From positions 992,001 to 1,056,000 of the forward strand of contig NZ_JAIWNB010000001.1 of NCBI RefSeq assembly GCF_020215705.1: a stretch of 64,000 nt of DNA, in the 5' to 3' direction. The notes beneath the pieces were generated by a model. The model was not told the DNA's origin and searched no databases. It worked only from the letters and a program-made list of their open reading frames with translations. Origin of the DNA: Nonomuraea aurantiaca. GTDB lineage: Bacteria; Actinomycetota; Actinomycetes; Streptosporangiales; Streptosporangiaceae. Below are positions 45,600 to 54,543 of this stretch, piece by piece (the first letter of the stretch is position 1; every line of letters starts with the position of its first letter). The translations under genes and the position numbers were made by a program.

Positions 45600-47198
45600 T
45601 CAGGAGGCCTTGGCGTCGAGGTTCGCGGCCAGGAACTTGGCCGCCCGCGCGGCCTTGTCCCGCAGCGCGGCGTCCTTGGCCACGTCGTGCACGAAGCGGA
45701 ACTCGCCCACCATGTTGCCGGTGCGGAAGAGCACGTGTACCTCGGCCTCCCGCTTGTTGTTGAACTTCACGCGGGAGATCTCGTACGCGATGGCCTCCTC
45801 GCCCGCGCCGGGGATCTCGAAGACCTCGCCCTGCTTCTCGCCCGAGCCGCCCCTACCCGCCTTGTCCTCGGCTTCCTTCCGCGCCCCGGCGACGTGCTCC
45901 TGCGCGAGCGTGGTCTCGTAGCCGTCGCCCTGCGGCGCGTAGAGCCAGAGGGTCAGGAAGACGCTCAGCTCCTTGCCCGCCGGAGGGAGGCCCGCGGTGG
46001 ACCACGCGCATCTGAACGTCGGGTCGGTCGAGGACGTGATGAACGCGCCGACGAGCTGGGTGGCCTGCGCCCTGGTGAGCAGCTGGCAGGGCCGGGGGAC
46101 CTTGGAGAACTTGCCGGCCGGCAGCGTGACGGCGGGCGAGGGACTGGCGGAGGCCGAAGCCGTGGGCGCCGCACTCGTCGGGGCGGCCTTGCTCGGCGCC
46201 GGTTTCGTGGTACGCGCCGCCGCCGGCGTGGCCTGCGGCGGCGCGGCGGACGACCCCATGGTCAGGATGAGCGTGACCGCGACGACGAACGCCACGACCA
46301 CGGCCGCCGCCGAGCCGTACGCGGCCGTGCGGGAGACCACCCACGCGGGCGCGGGCGTCCTGACGGTGGGCACGGCGTGGCCCGCCACCTGCTCCAGTCC
46401 CCGCCGCAGCGTGCGTACGTCGGGCCGGTGGGCGGGGTCCTTGGCCAGCAGGCCGAGCAGGAGCGGGGTGAGCGCGCCGGCCCGCTGCGCCGGCCTGGGC
46501 GGCTCGGTCATCACCGCGCCGAGCGTGGCGATCGCGGTGTTGCGCTGGAACGGCGGCACGCCCTCCACCGCCGTGTAGATCGTCGCGCCGAGCGAGAACA
46601 GATCGGACGGCGGCCCCGGCGCGACGCTCTCGGTGAGGCATTCGGGCGCGGTGAACCCCGCCGTGCCCACCGGCCCGCCGCCCTGCCGGCCCGCTTGAGG
46701 GGCAGCGCCCGTCGGGGCGGCGATGCCGAAGTCGGACAGCAGGACGCGCCCGTCGTCGGCGAGCAGCACGTTGCCCGGCTTGACGTCGCGGTGGAGCAGG
46801 CCGCGCGCGTGCGCCGAGGCCAGCGCCGACAGCACGAACAGCCCGATCGAGGCCGCCCACGGCGCCCCCATCGGCCCGCCGGTCTTGACGACCTGGTCGA
46901 GCGAGCGCCCGCGGACCAGCTCCATGACGATCCACGGCTGGTCGCCGTCGTCGATCACGTCGTGGATGCCGACCACCGCCGGGTGCCGGATCCCGGCCGC
47001 CGCGCGGGCCTCGTGCAGCGTACGGTGGCGCAGCGCGGCCTGGTCGGCGGGGGAGAGGTTCGGCGGGATCAGCACCTGCTTCACCGCCACCTCACGGCCG
47101 ATCATGGTGTCGTGCGCGCGCCAGACGATGCCCATGCCGCCGCGGCCGAGCTGTTCGAGCAGCTGGTAGCGGCCGCCCACGAGTCGCGGTTGGTTCAT
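45600..47198 (-). CDS. Membrane Ser/Thr kinase 2 of the sensor-domain cluster
   Basis: The 532-aa protein has GRGGMGIVW, Lys40, HRDVKPGN (Asp138), DFG 156-158, and APE as APEC. A Gly/Gln-rich insert follows DFG. The transmembrane helix is at about 297-318 (AAAVVVAFVVAVTLILTM), then a long Pro/Ala/Ser linker and a sensor with RPCQLLTRAQATQLV, CAWSTA and a strand-rich C-terminus. It is the second kinase in a run of three, separated by 4 nt from the first one upstream. Confidence 0.88.
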   Translation of the reverse strand: MNQPRLVGGRYQLLEQLGRGGMGIVWRAHDTMIGREVAVKQVLIPPNLSPADQAALRHRTLHEARAAAGIRHPAVVGIHDVIDDGDQPWIVMELVRGRSLDQVVKTGGPMGAPWAASIGLFVLSALASAHARGLLHRDVKPGNVLLADDGRVLLSDFGIAAPTGAAPQAGRQGGGPVGTAGFTAPECLTESVAPGPPSDLFSLGATIYTAVEGVPPFQRNTAIATLGAVMTEPPRPAQRAGALTPLLLGLLAKDPAHRPDVRTLRRGLEQVAGHAVPTVRTPAPAWVVSRTAAYGSAAAVVVAFVVAVTLILTMGSSAAPPQATPAAARTTKPAPSKAAPTSAAPTASASASPSPAVTLPAGKFSKVPRPCQLLTRAQATQLVGAFITSSTDPTFRCAWSTAGLPPAGKELSVFLTLWLYAPQGDGYETTLAQEHVAGARKEAEDKAGRGGSGEKQGEVFEIPGAGEEAIAYEISRVKFNNKREAEVHVLFRTGNMVGEFRFVHDVAKDAALRDKAARAAKFLAANLDAKAS

Positions 47199-47202
47199 TG
47201 CC

Positions 47203-48792
47203 TCACTCCTGGCGGTTCAATGCCTCGGCCAGCCATCGCGCGGCGTCGCGCGCTCCCTTGCGCAGGGCGGCGTTGTCGCCGATCTTGTTGACGTTGACGT
47301 AGCCGATCTGGACGTTCACGTTGCTGAGCCGGAAGACCACGGTGACGTTCTCGGCGTTGCCCTTGGGGCTGACGAACTCGTAGCCGTACGCCTCATCGCC
47401 GATGCCGTCGATGTCCTCGACGTGGCGGCGCTGCTGCTTGATCCCCTTGGTGAGGCCGACCTCCGGCCAGGTCCACGTGATCTCCGCTCCCTCGCCGGCG
47501 CCGTTGCGCCGGTTGATGTACTCCTCCTCGGCGTCCTCCGGGACCGTGCTCCACCTGTCGGCCCCGCCGGTGTTGGCCAGCACCTCGGCGGACAGCCCCT
47601 TGCCGCGGGTGGTCCACTCGCACATGTCGCCGTCGCGCTTGCCCTTGCCCACGCCGGGCACGAGCTTGGCGACCTGCGCGGGGGTGAGCAGCGTGCACAG
47701 GTCAACGGCGGCGGTGAACTTGGGGGTCTTCGCCGGCTCGGGTTCCTTGCTGGGGGTGGGAGTGGGGGACGTGGTGTGCGGCTGCTGCTTCACGGTCTCC
47801 GCCACGGGAGCCGCGGGAGTCGCGGGGGTGTCCGCGGGCCGCAGGGCCACGAACGCCACCGTACCCGCCACCACCGCCGCCGCGACCACCGCGGCGCCGA
47901 CGATGAGCGGCAGCCGGTTCGCGCGCCCGGCCATCGGCTGCGTGACCGCCGGCGCCGGGCCGCCCTCCGCGACCCGCCGCAGCAGCTGCTCGGCCGCCTG
48001 CGGAGCGGGTCTCTGGTACGGATCGCGGGCCAGCATCAGCATCAGCACCGGCCCGAGGTGCCCGGCGCGCTGGGGCGGCCGGGGCGGCAGGGTCAGCGCG
48101 TCACGCAGCACCGACATGGGAGAGGTGCCGACGTACGGGGCCTGGCCCTCCACGGCCGCGTAGAGCGTGGCGGCCAGCGACCACAGGTCCGACTCGGGCC
48201 CGCCGCGCTCGCCGCGCAGCCGCTCGGGGGCGATGAACCCGGGCGACCCGATCAGCAGCCCGGACTCGGTGATCGTGACCTGGTCCTCCAGCCTGGCGAT
48301 GCCGAAGTCGGTCAGCACCACCCGGCCGTCGTCGGTCAGGAACACGTTGGCGGGCTTGACGTCGCGATGTTGAATGCCGTGCGCGTGGGCGACGGACAGC
48401 GCCTCCAGCACCCGTGACCCGATCGCCGCCGTCCGCTCCGGCGACCACGGGCCCTCGGCGGCCACCGCGTCCTTGAGGTCACGGCCCCTGAGCAGCTCCA
48501 TGACGATCCATGGCCGCCCGTCCTCGGACAGCACGTCGTGAATGGTGATGATGCCCGGATGCCGCAGCTGGGCGGCCGCCATCGCCTCGCGCATGGCCCG
48601 CTGCAGCGCCTCCGCCCGTTCGGCCGGGGCGAGGGACTGCGGGAGCAGCACTTCCTTGATGGCGACCTGGCGGTCGAGCAGCTCGTCGTGGGCCAGCCAG
48701 ATGGTGCCCATGCCACCCTGACCGAGCGCCCGTAGCACCCGATAGCGGCCTGCGATTTTGGAATCCCCCAGACCAGGCACGTTGGAGACCAT
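47203..48792 (-). CDS. Membrane Ser/Thr kinase 3 of the sensor-domain cluster
   Basis: The 529-aa protein has GQGGMGTIW, Lys46, HRDVKPAN (Asp144), DFG 162-164 and a transmembrane helix (about 300-323, IVGAAVVAAAVVAGTVAFVAL). The sensor begins VDLCTLLTPAQVAKLV, with CEWTTR and FRLSNVNVQIGYV. ATG 48792 is chosen; the frame upstream (to 48846) lacks a kinase fold. A TATAGC -10 lies 20 nt upstream. It is the first gene of the kinase operon, divergent from the related membrane protein. Confidence 0.88.
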   Translation of the reverse strand: MVSNVPGLGDSKIAGRYRVLRALGQGGMGTIWLAHDELLDRQVAIKEVLLPQSLAPAERAEALQRAMREAMAAAQLRHPGIITIHDVLSEDGRPWIVMELLRGRDLKDAVAAEGPWSPERTAAIGSRVLEALSVAHAHGIQHRDVKPANVFLTDDGRVVLTDFGIARLEDQVTITESGLLIGSPGFIAPERLRGERGGPESDLWSLAATLYAAVEGQAPYVGTSPMSVLRDALTLPPRPPQRAGHLGPVLMLMLARDPYQRPAPQAAEQLLRRVAEGGPAPAVTQPMAGRANRLPLIVGAAVVAAAVVAGTVAFVALRPADTPATPAAPVAETVKQQPHTTSPTPTPSKEPEPAKTPKFTAAVDLCTLLTPAQVAKLVPGVGKGKRDGDMCEWTTRGKGLSAEVLANTGGADRWSTVPEDAEEEYINRRNGAGEGAEITWTWPEVGLTKGIKQQRRHVEDIDGIGDEAYGYEFVSPKGNAENVTVVFRLSNVNVQIGYVNVNKIGDNAALRKGARDAARWLAEALNRQE

Positions 48793-48879
48793 AGTGTGCA
48801 AGACTTTCGGTTCGCTATATTTCCATCCCGGACGCGTCAACAGCATCCCATTCGTAATGATCCGCGATGAGGGGTGGCC

Positions 48880-49815
48880 ATGATCCAGGGCCCGCAGGCA
48901 CCGCAGGCGCCGCCCGTTCCGCCGGCCTCGTACTGGCCGGACGGCGGTGGCGAGCGGCCCGTCTCGTCGAAGGCGCCCGGCTGGGCCAAGGGCGTGCTGG
49001 CGGGGGCCGCCGCGGTGGCGGTGCTGGGCGGGGCGCTCATCGCGGTACGCAACGTCGGCCAGGAGACGCCTCCGGTGGCGCTGCCGTCGCCCTCGTTCGA
49101 CCTGCCGTCCACCCTGCCCTCGGACCTGCCGTCCACGCTGCCGTCGTCGCTGCCCTCATCGTCGGGGCTCCCCTCGTCGTCCGGGGCGCCCTCGGAGGCG
49201 CCTTCGTCGGATCCGGCCGAGACGCCCGCGGCCACCTCCACCTTCGCGCCGCTGAAGGCGGTACCGGAGGTGTGCGACCTGCTGCCCGCGAGCCTGACCA
49301 GGCGGCTCGCGCCCAAGTCGCAGTCCGCGCCGGGCGTCCAGAAGGATGGGTACGGAGCGCTGCGCAAGGGCTGCGAGTGGACCCAGGCGTCCAAGAACAT
49401 CAAGAACGGCACCCTGGAATCGCGGGCCATTCACCTGGCCGTCAACGTCTGGCCCAGTGTCGAGGCCGCGCGGGACGACGCCGACTTCAACTTCGACTCG
49501 ATGAAGGACATGGCGGGTACCAAGGAGGACAACCCCGGCCTGCGGTTCCTGAGTACGTACGGTCAGATGAAGGACTTCGACGGCGTCGGCGACGAGACCC
49601 ACGCCATGTACACCCAGAACCTCAAAGGCACCTCGAACGTCTGGGCCTACATCGTGATGGGCAACACGACGATCAACGTCCGCTACTTCGGCACCGACAA
49701 CAAGAACGGCCAGATCCTGGCCGAGGGCAAGGACACCGAGCCGGTCGCCGAGGACGTGCTCATGAAGGGCGCCCAGGAGGTCGCCGAGCAGGCCGTCAAG
49801 GCGCTGACGAGCTGA
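48880..49815 (+). CDS. Membrane protein with extracellular two-Cys sensor domain, divergent
   Basis: This 311-aa protein has a Pro/Ala-rich cytoplasmic N-terminus, one transmembrane helix (about 37-56, GVLAGAAAVAVLGGALIAVR), a Ser/Pro/Leu repeat linker (LPS units, 65-110) and a sensor domain with PEVCDLLPASLTRRL, GCEWTQA, DGVGDETHAMY, NTTINVRYFG and a final helix. It mirrors the kinase sensors. ATG 48880 has GAGGGG 5-6 nt upstream; GTG 48874 overlaps that site. The 87-bp gap to kinase 3 probably holds both promoters. Confidence 0.75.
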   Translation: MIQGPQAPQAPPVPPASYWPDGGGERPVSSKAPGWAKGVLAGAAAVAVLGGALIAVRNVGQETPPVALPSPSFDLPSTLPSDLPSTLPSSLPSSSGLPSSSGAPSEAPSSDPAETPAATSTFAPLKAVPEVCDLLPASLTRRLAPKSQSAPGVQKDGYGALRKGCEWTQASKNIKNGTLESRAIHLAVNVWPSVEAARDDADFNFDSMKDMAGTKEDNPGLRFLSTYGQMKDFDGVGDETHAMYTQNLKGTSNVWAYIVMGNTTINVRYFGTDNKNGQILAEGKDTEPVAEDVLMKGAQEVAEQAVKALTS

Positions 49816-49923
49816 CCTGACCGGGCTGCTGGGCGGGCCCGACAGGCTGACGGGCCGGCCTGACCGAGCCGGCGAGCCGACCTGATTGGACGGCGGCCAC
49901 GCCACGACTTAGGGTCGTACGAC

Positions 49924-50358
49924 ATGACGTCAGACGATCTCCACATCAGGAGAGCGGAGAAGGCCGACGCGGACGAGCTGTTCGCCTTGGCGATGGAGTT
50001 CGGGCTGACCTTCAGGCCCGAGCGGGAGGCCTTCGACGCGGCGCTGCCGCAGTTGCTGCGCGATGACGACGTCATGCTGATCGCGGCCGTGGTGGGCGGC
50101 CGGGTGCACGGTTATCTGCTGGGGTTCGTCCACCTGACGCTGTTCGCCAACGGGCCCGTCGCCTGGGTCGAGGAGGCGATGGTGCAGAGCGGGTCACGCC
50201 GGCAGGGCATCGGCCGGGCGCTGCTGGTGGAGTTCGAGGCGTGGGCCCGCTCGCGGCAGGCCGGTTACGTGGCCATGGCCACCCGGCGGGCGCCCGAGTT
50301 CTACCACGCGCTGGGCTACGAGGCGTCGGCGACGATGTTCAGGAAGATCCTCCGCTAG
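49924..50358 (+). CDS. GNAT-family N-acetyltransferase
   Basis: The 144-aa protein has LHIRRAEKADADELFALAM, AWVEEAMVQSGSRRQGIGRALL (acetyl-CoA loop, R-x-x-G-I-G) and FYHALGYEASATMF, the usual GNAT blocks A and B. The acceptor substrate is unknown. It is encoded alone, 108 bp downstream of the sensor-domain protein; that gap has CTGACCG-rich degenerate repeats and no clear terminator. Confidence 0.88.
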   Translation: MTSDDLHIRRAEKADADELFALAMEFGLTFRPEREAFDAALPQLLRDDDVMLIAAVVGGRVHGYLLGFVHLTLFANGPVAWVEEAMVQSGSRRQGIGRALLVEFEAWARSRQAGYVAMATRRAPEFYHALGYEASATMFRKILR

Positions 50359-50544
50359 CGCCGACGGCGTCGCGTCCTTCTCGGCCGGCAAGCCGCTGAT
50401 GTGCGGCACATGCCGGGATGAAACGGTGTTCTTCAGCGGAATCTGGCGTGGAACCCCGAGGCGTTTGCGGCCGGGGGAAAACGACAGCGCGGGAGGGCCT
50501 CCAGGCCCGGGCGGTGCCGTGTCGGCCGGGTTCGTGTGGGCGGA
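50359..50544. other. Flank of the IS200/IS605 relic
   Basis: The 186-bp stretch after the acetyltransferase has no gene I can support. It probably contains the left end of the IS relic, but no conserved hairpin end could be assigned. Confidence 0.35.
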
Positions 50545-50760
50545 TCAGTCCGGCTGTTTCTGGTTGTCGATGTACTCGTTGATGATCGACGGTGGGGTGC
50601 CGTCGCAGAGGCGGCGATGGTTTCACGGCGGCGCAGCATCTCGTCGGTGAACACTTTGTGCCGGTATTTGGGGGTGTAGACCACATGGGCGTGGAGGCTG
50701 TAGACGAGGGTGCGTCCCCTGCGGATATCGGGATCGGGTTCCCAGCGCGGTGAGGTGGAC
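50545..50760 (-). pseudogene. tnpA: IS200/IS605-type tnpA, internally deleted
   Basis: The minus strand encodes VYSLHAHVVYTPKYRHKVFT, then DEMLRR, the N-terminus of Y1 HUH transposases. About 35 codons on the frame shifts, and the other frame gives CDGTPPSIINEYIDNQKQPD followed by TGA (50545-50547), the usual C-terminus. The roughly 75-100 intervening codons, with the HUH motif and catalytic Tyr, are missing. It is therefore inactive. Confidence 0.8.
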
Positions 50761-50769
50761 CGAAGGGTA

Positions 50770-51151
50770 ATGTGTTCGATTGTGAGGCTGGTGGTGCAGG
50801 TGAAGCTCCTGCCGACCCGCGAGCAGGCGACGGCGCTGAAGGCGACCCTGCGCGCGGTCAACGCGGCCGCCTGCCAGGTCTCCCGCCAAGCCCACGCCCT
50901 GCGCACGTTTCGCAACTACGACCTTCCTCGGCTACAAGGCGGCCCGGGCCGGGGTCGCCGTGATCTACGTCGATCCGGCTTTCACCTCCCAGCAGTGCTC
51001 CTCATGTGGGCATGTGGACCGCAAGAACCGGCTCGATCAAGCCTGTTTCTCGTGTACGTCGTGCGGCTTCGCTGAGCACGCTGACGTCAACGCAGCCCGC
51101 AACATCGCCGCACGCGGTGAGACGGGCTGGGCAGTGAGTCACGCTGCCTGA
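50770..51151 (+). pseudogene. tnpB: IS605-type tnpB, internally deleted
   Basis: The N-terminus reads VRLVVQVKLLPTREQATALK, then CQVSRQAHALRTFRNYDL. After about 50924 the frame shifts and continues FLGYKAARAGVAVIYVDPAF, then CSSCGHVDRKNRLDQACFSC and the zinc finger to AARNIAARG. About 280 codons with the first RuvC catalytic Asp and Glu are gone; the last Asp (HADVNAARN) survives. It points away from tnpA, as in IS605. Confidence 0.85.
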
Positions 51152-51210
51152 CGCGGACCAGACCGTCGAAGCCATCGACGGCGAGGAGCTGCAAGCTCGG
51201 TCGTTTACGG

Positions 51211-51381
51211 TTTACGGCCGAGAAGCTGACTCTCTTCGGGCCGCCCGACATCCGCATCGACGAGGCCGGCCTGCGCAGGGAGCTGAGTCGCACGTACCAG
51301 GGTGCCGAGCTCGACGCCGAGTGCGGGATCGTCAACGATCCGGACAAGGACGAAAGGTTGTTCTGGGAGAATCGCGCCTGA
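51211..51381 (+). pseudogene. C-terminal fragment of an unknown protein
   Basis: An open frame of 56 codons reads FTAEKLTLFGPPDIRIDEAG, then LRRELSRTYQ and ends RLFWENRA with TGA at 51379. Codon use is native and high-GC, but no start is visible. It is probably a gene truncated by the insertion of the IS relic at its left. No family is recognised. Confidence 0.5.
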
Positions 51382-51461
51382 GGCGCGTCAGCGAACGCGG
51401 CACCTGTACTGGTGATCAGCCCGGGGCCGTTTCTGTCGCCGCCGGATGGCATTCTTGGGGC

Positions 51462-54431
51462 GTGAGCATCCACGCGGTGAGCCCGCTTTTCGTCGGCCGC
51501 GCCGGCGAGCTGAGCGCGCTCGAGCGGGCGCTGGCCGGCGCCCGGACCGGCGCGACGTCCACCGTGCTGGTCGGCGGCGAGGCGGGCGTCGGCAAGACAC
51601 GGCTGGTCAGGGAGTTCGCCGACCGGGCGGGCGAGGCGATGGTGCTCGTCGGCGGCTGCCTGGAGCTCGGCACCGAGGGCCTGCCGTTCGCCCCCTTCAC
51701 CGCGGTGCTGCGCGGCCTGGTGCGCGAGCTCGGCCGCGACGGCGTCGCGGCGCTCGTGCCCGGCGGCACCACGCGCGGGCTGGCCCGGCTGCTGCCCGAG
51801 TTCGGCGAGCCCGACGGTGACGGCTCCGAGGCCCGCGCCCGGCTCTTCGAGCAGCTGCTCGGCCTGCTGGAGCGGCTGGCGGAAGACCAGCCGGTCGTTC
51901 TGGTCATCGAGGACGCCCACTGGGCCGACCGCTCCACCCGCGACCTGCTCTCGTTCCTGGTCCGCTACCAGCGCTCCGGCGTACGGCTGCTAATCGTCGT
52001 CACCTACCGTGCCGACGAGCTGCACCGCACCCACCCGCTGCGCCCGCTGCTGGCCGAGCTGGGCCGGGTCGACTGGGTGGCCAGGCTGGAGCTGCGCAGG
52101 CTCACCCGCAGGGAGGTCGTCGAGCAGGCGGCGAGCATCCTGGAGCGCGAGCCGTCCGGCCCCGACATGGACCTGATCTACGCGCGCAGCGAGGGCAACC
52201 CGCTGTTCGTCGAGGCGCTGCTCAGCGAGTCCGGCGGCGGTGAGGCGCTGCCTGAGTCGCTGCGCGACCTGCTGCTCGCCGGCGTCGAGCGGCTGCCCGA
52301 CGAGACCCAGGAGCTGCTCCGCGTGGCCAGCGCGGGCGGCCAGCGCATCGAGCACGACCTGCTGTCCGCCGTCGCCGGGCGCGACGACGTGGCGCTGTCC
52401 AACGCGTTGCGGCCCGCCGTGGCCGGCAACGTGCTGGTCGTCGACGGCGAGGGCTACTCCTTCAGGCACGCGCTGATCCGCGAGGCGCTCCACGACGACC
52501 TGCTGCCGGGCGAGCACACCCGCCTGCACACGCGCTTCGCCGAGGCGCTGGAGCGCGACCTGTCGATCCTGCCCGTCCCGCGCGGCGCGATCGAGCTGGC
52601 CCACCACTGGCACGCCGCCCACGACACCACGTGGGCGTTGATCAGCGCCTGGCACGCCGCGGCCGCCGCCCGCCGCTCCGCCGCCTACGACGAGCAGCTC
52701 AGGATGCTGTCGCGGGTGCTGGAGCTGTGGGATCAGGTGCCCGACGCCGCGGAGCGCATCGGCACCGACCACGTCGACGTGCTCAGGCAGACGGCCACGG
52801 TCGCCCACCTGGCGGGCGAGTACGAACGCGCGATCGCCCTGGCCACCGCCGGGCTCGCCGAGATCGACGAGACGGCCGAGCCGGCCAGGGCCGCCAGGCT
52901 GCTGCGCCAGCGCGGTCTCACTGGCTACGACCTCAGCCGGCCCGGCCATGTCGACGACCTGCGTAGGGCGGCGTCGCTGGTGCCCGCCGACAAGCCCAGC
53001 AAGCTGCGGGCGCAGGTGCTGGAGAGCTTGGCGCGCATGCTCTACGACGACTGGCAGGAGAAGATCTCGACGGCCCGGCTGGCCATGGAGATCGGCCACG
53101 AGGTGGGCGACGCCAACACCGAGGCGCACGCGCTGATCAGCCTGACCTGGGCACGGTGCAAGTTCTCCGACATCGACGCCTACCTGGACGGGTTCGCCGA
53201 AGCGCGCCGCATCGCGGCCGCGGCCGACGCCTACAACGCGATGCTGCGCTGCGCCATCTCCGAGTCCGACCTGCTGGAGGGCGCCGGCCGGCACGAACGC
53301 GCCGCGCAGGTCGCCCGCGACGGCATCGCCGAGGCCGAACGCTACGGCGTGGCGCGCACGTCGGGCACGTTCCTGTCGATCAACCTGGCGGAGCCGCTGT
53401 GGTCGCTCGGGCGCTGGGACGAGGCGCTGAAGGTGATCGAGCACGCCCTGGAGCTCATGCCGCCGCCGCCCTACCGGGCCAGCCTGCAGGGGTTGGCCTC
53501 CGACATCGCGCTCGCGCGCGGGCGGGTCGATCGGGCCGAGGAGCTGTTCGCGGCCTCACGCAGCGTGCTGGCGCGCGGGCGGTTCCGCGACCAGAGCGTG
53601 CTGCCGCACGCCTGCAGGGAGGTCGAGCTCCTGATGGCGCGGGGGCGCCTGGACGAGGCGCGGGAGGCGGCGGCCCGGACGCTGCGTGAGCAGGATCTGC
53701 TGGCCAGCCCGCGTTACGCCTGGCCGCTGCTGGTGGTGATCGCGCAGCTGGGCGGGGATCTTGTGGGGGAGCTGCGGTCGGTCGCGGGGCGGCTCGAGGC
53801 TGAGGGCGACAGCCAGGAGGCGTACCGGCTCACGTTCATGGCCTTGACGGGGCTGTCCGAGTCCGAGCTGGGTTTGGGGTCTGGTCCTGAGTCGGGTGCC
53901 GGATCGGAGCTGGGCTCCGGGTCTGGTGTCGGATCCGCGGCTGATTCCGTGGCCGGTCTCGATGACGCGGCCTGGCGGCTCAAGGCGTGGGACGCGGCGG
54001 TGGCGGCTTGGGCGGGGTTGCGGGAGCCCTACTCCGAAGCCTGGACCCTGGAGGGTGCCGCCCGTGCGGCGCTGGAGGCCGGTGATCGGCAGGGGGCGGG
54101 GGTCAGACTGGCGAGAGCCCGTGAGCTGGCCGAGCACCTCGGTGCGGCGCCGTTGGTCGAGCGGCTGGACGCGTTCGCGCGGCGGGGCCGGGTCGCCGTG
54201 GCCGACGACCCGGTGCCCGACGGGCTGCCGTTGGGGCTGACGGCGCGCGAGCTGGAGGTGCTGCGGCACGTGGCCGAGGGGCACAGCAACCGGGAGATCG
54301 CGGGGGAGCTGTTCATCTCGGTCAAGACCGTGAGCGTGCACGTCTCCAACATCCTGGCCAAACTGGGCGTCGCCTCCCGCGGCGAGGCATCCGCGGTGGC
54401 CCATCGGATCCGCCTCTTCGCCGACGACTGA
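51462..54431 (+). CDS. Large ATP-binding LuxR-family (LAL) transcriptional regulator
   Basis: The 989-aa protein has an AAA/NTPase head (Walker A GGEAGVGKT, 38-46; Walker B VVLVIEDAHWAD, about 145-156), a long TPR-like helical middle (about 400-800) and a C-terminal LuxR HTH (LTARELEVLRHVAEGHSNRE, then SVKTVSVHVSNILAKLGV, about 925-980). LAL regulators activate operons upon ligand and ATP binding. GTG 51462 is picked because the upstream frame encodes only noncoding sequence; CATTCT sits 6 nt upstream, suggesting a leaderless start. A Gly/Ser insert (about 805-830) is repetitive. The target is unknown. Confidence 0.88.
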   Translation: MSIHAVSPLFVGRAGELSALERALAGARTGATSTVLVGGEAGVGKTRLVREFADRAGEAMVLVGGCLELGTEGLPFAPFTAVLRGLVRELGRDGVAALVPGGTTRGLARLLPEFGEPDGDGSEARARLFEQLLGLLERLAEDQPVVLVIEDAHWADRSTRDLLSFLVRYQRSGVRLLIVVTYRADELHRTHPLRPLLAELGRVDWVARLELRRLTRREVVEQAASILEREPSGPDMDLIYARSEGNPLFVEALLSESGGGEALPESLRDLLLAGVERLPDETQELLRVASAGGQRIEHDLLSAVAGRDDVALSNALRPAVAGNVLVVDGEGYSFRHALIREALHDDLLPGEHTRLHTRFAEALERDLSILPVPRGAIELAHHWHAAHDTTWALISAWHAAAAARRSAAYDEQLRMLSRVLELWDQVPDAAERIGTDHVDVLRQTATVAHLAGEYERAIALATAGLAEIDETAEPARAARLLRQRGLTGYDLSRPGHVDDLRRAASLVPADKPSKLRAQVLESLARMLYDDWQEKISTARLAMEIGHEVGDANTEAHALISLTWARCKFSDIDAYLDGFAEARRIAAAADAYNAMLRCAISESDLLEGAGRHERAAQVARDGIAEAERYGVARTSGTFLSINLAEPLWSLGRWDEALKVIEHALELMPPPPYRASLQGLASDIALARGRVDRAEELFAASRSVLARGRFRDQSVLPHACREVELLMARGRLDEAREAAARTLREQDLLASPRYAWPLLVVIAQLGGDLVGELRSVAGRLEAEGDSQEAYRLTFMALTGLSESELGLGSGPESGAGSELGSGSGVGSAADSVAGLDDAAWRLKAWDAAVAAWAGLREPYSEAWTLEGAARAALEAGDRQGAGVRLARARELAEHLGAAPLVERLDAFARRGRVAVADDPVPDGLPLGLTARELEVLRHVAEGHSNREIAGELFISVKTVSVHVSNILAKLGVASRGEASAVAHRIRLFADD

Positions 54432-54472
54432 CCGGCTGCACGGTCCGGCGCCTGCGCCTGCCCCCGAGGAAT

Positions 54473-54524
54473 GCTCGACCCCGTCACCAAGGCGCGGGTT
54501 GCCGCTTGGCCTCTGGGGTCGAGC
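54473..54524. terminator. Bidirectional terminator-like hairpin
   Basis: GCTCGACCCC (54473-54482) and GGGGTCGAGC (54515-54524) are a perfect 10-bp inverted repeat. The 32-nt interior contains a second short stem (CCAAG/CTTGG). It lies between two convergent genes. There is no U-tract. Confidence 0.6.
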
Positions 54525-54543
54525 GGTGTCCGTGCGGTTGTGG

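Noticed and set aside
49816..49923. CRISPR-like or regulatory repeats after the sensor gene
   Set aside because: CTGACCG units are short, irregular and unspaced; no array or cas genes.
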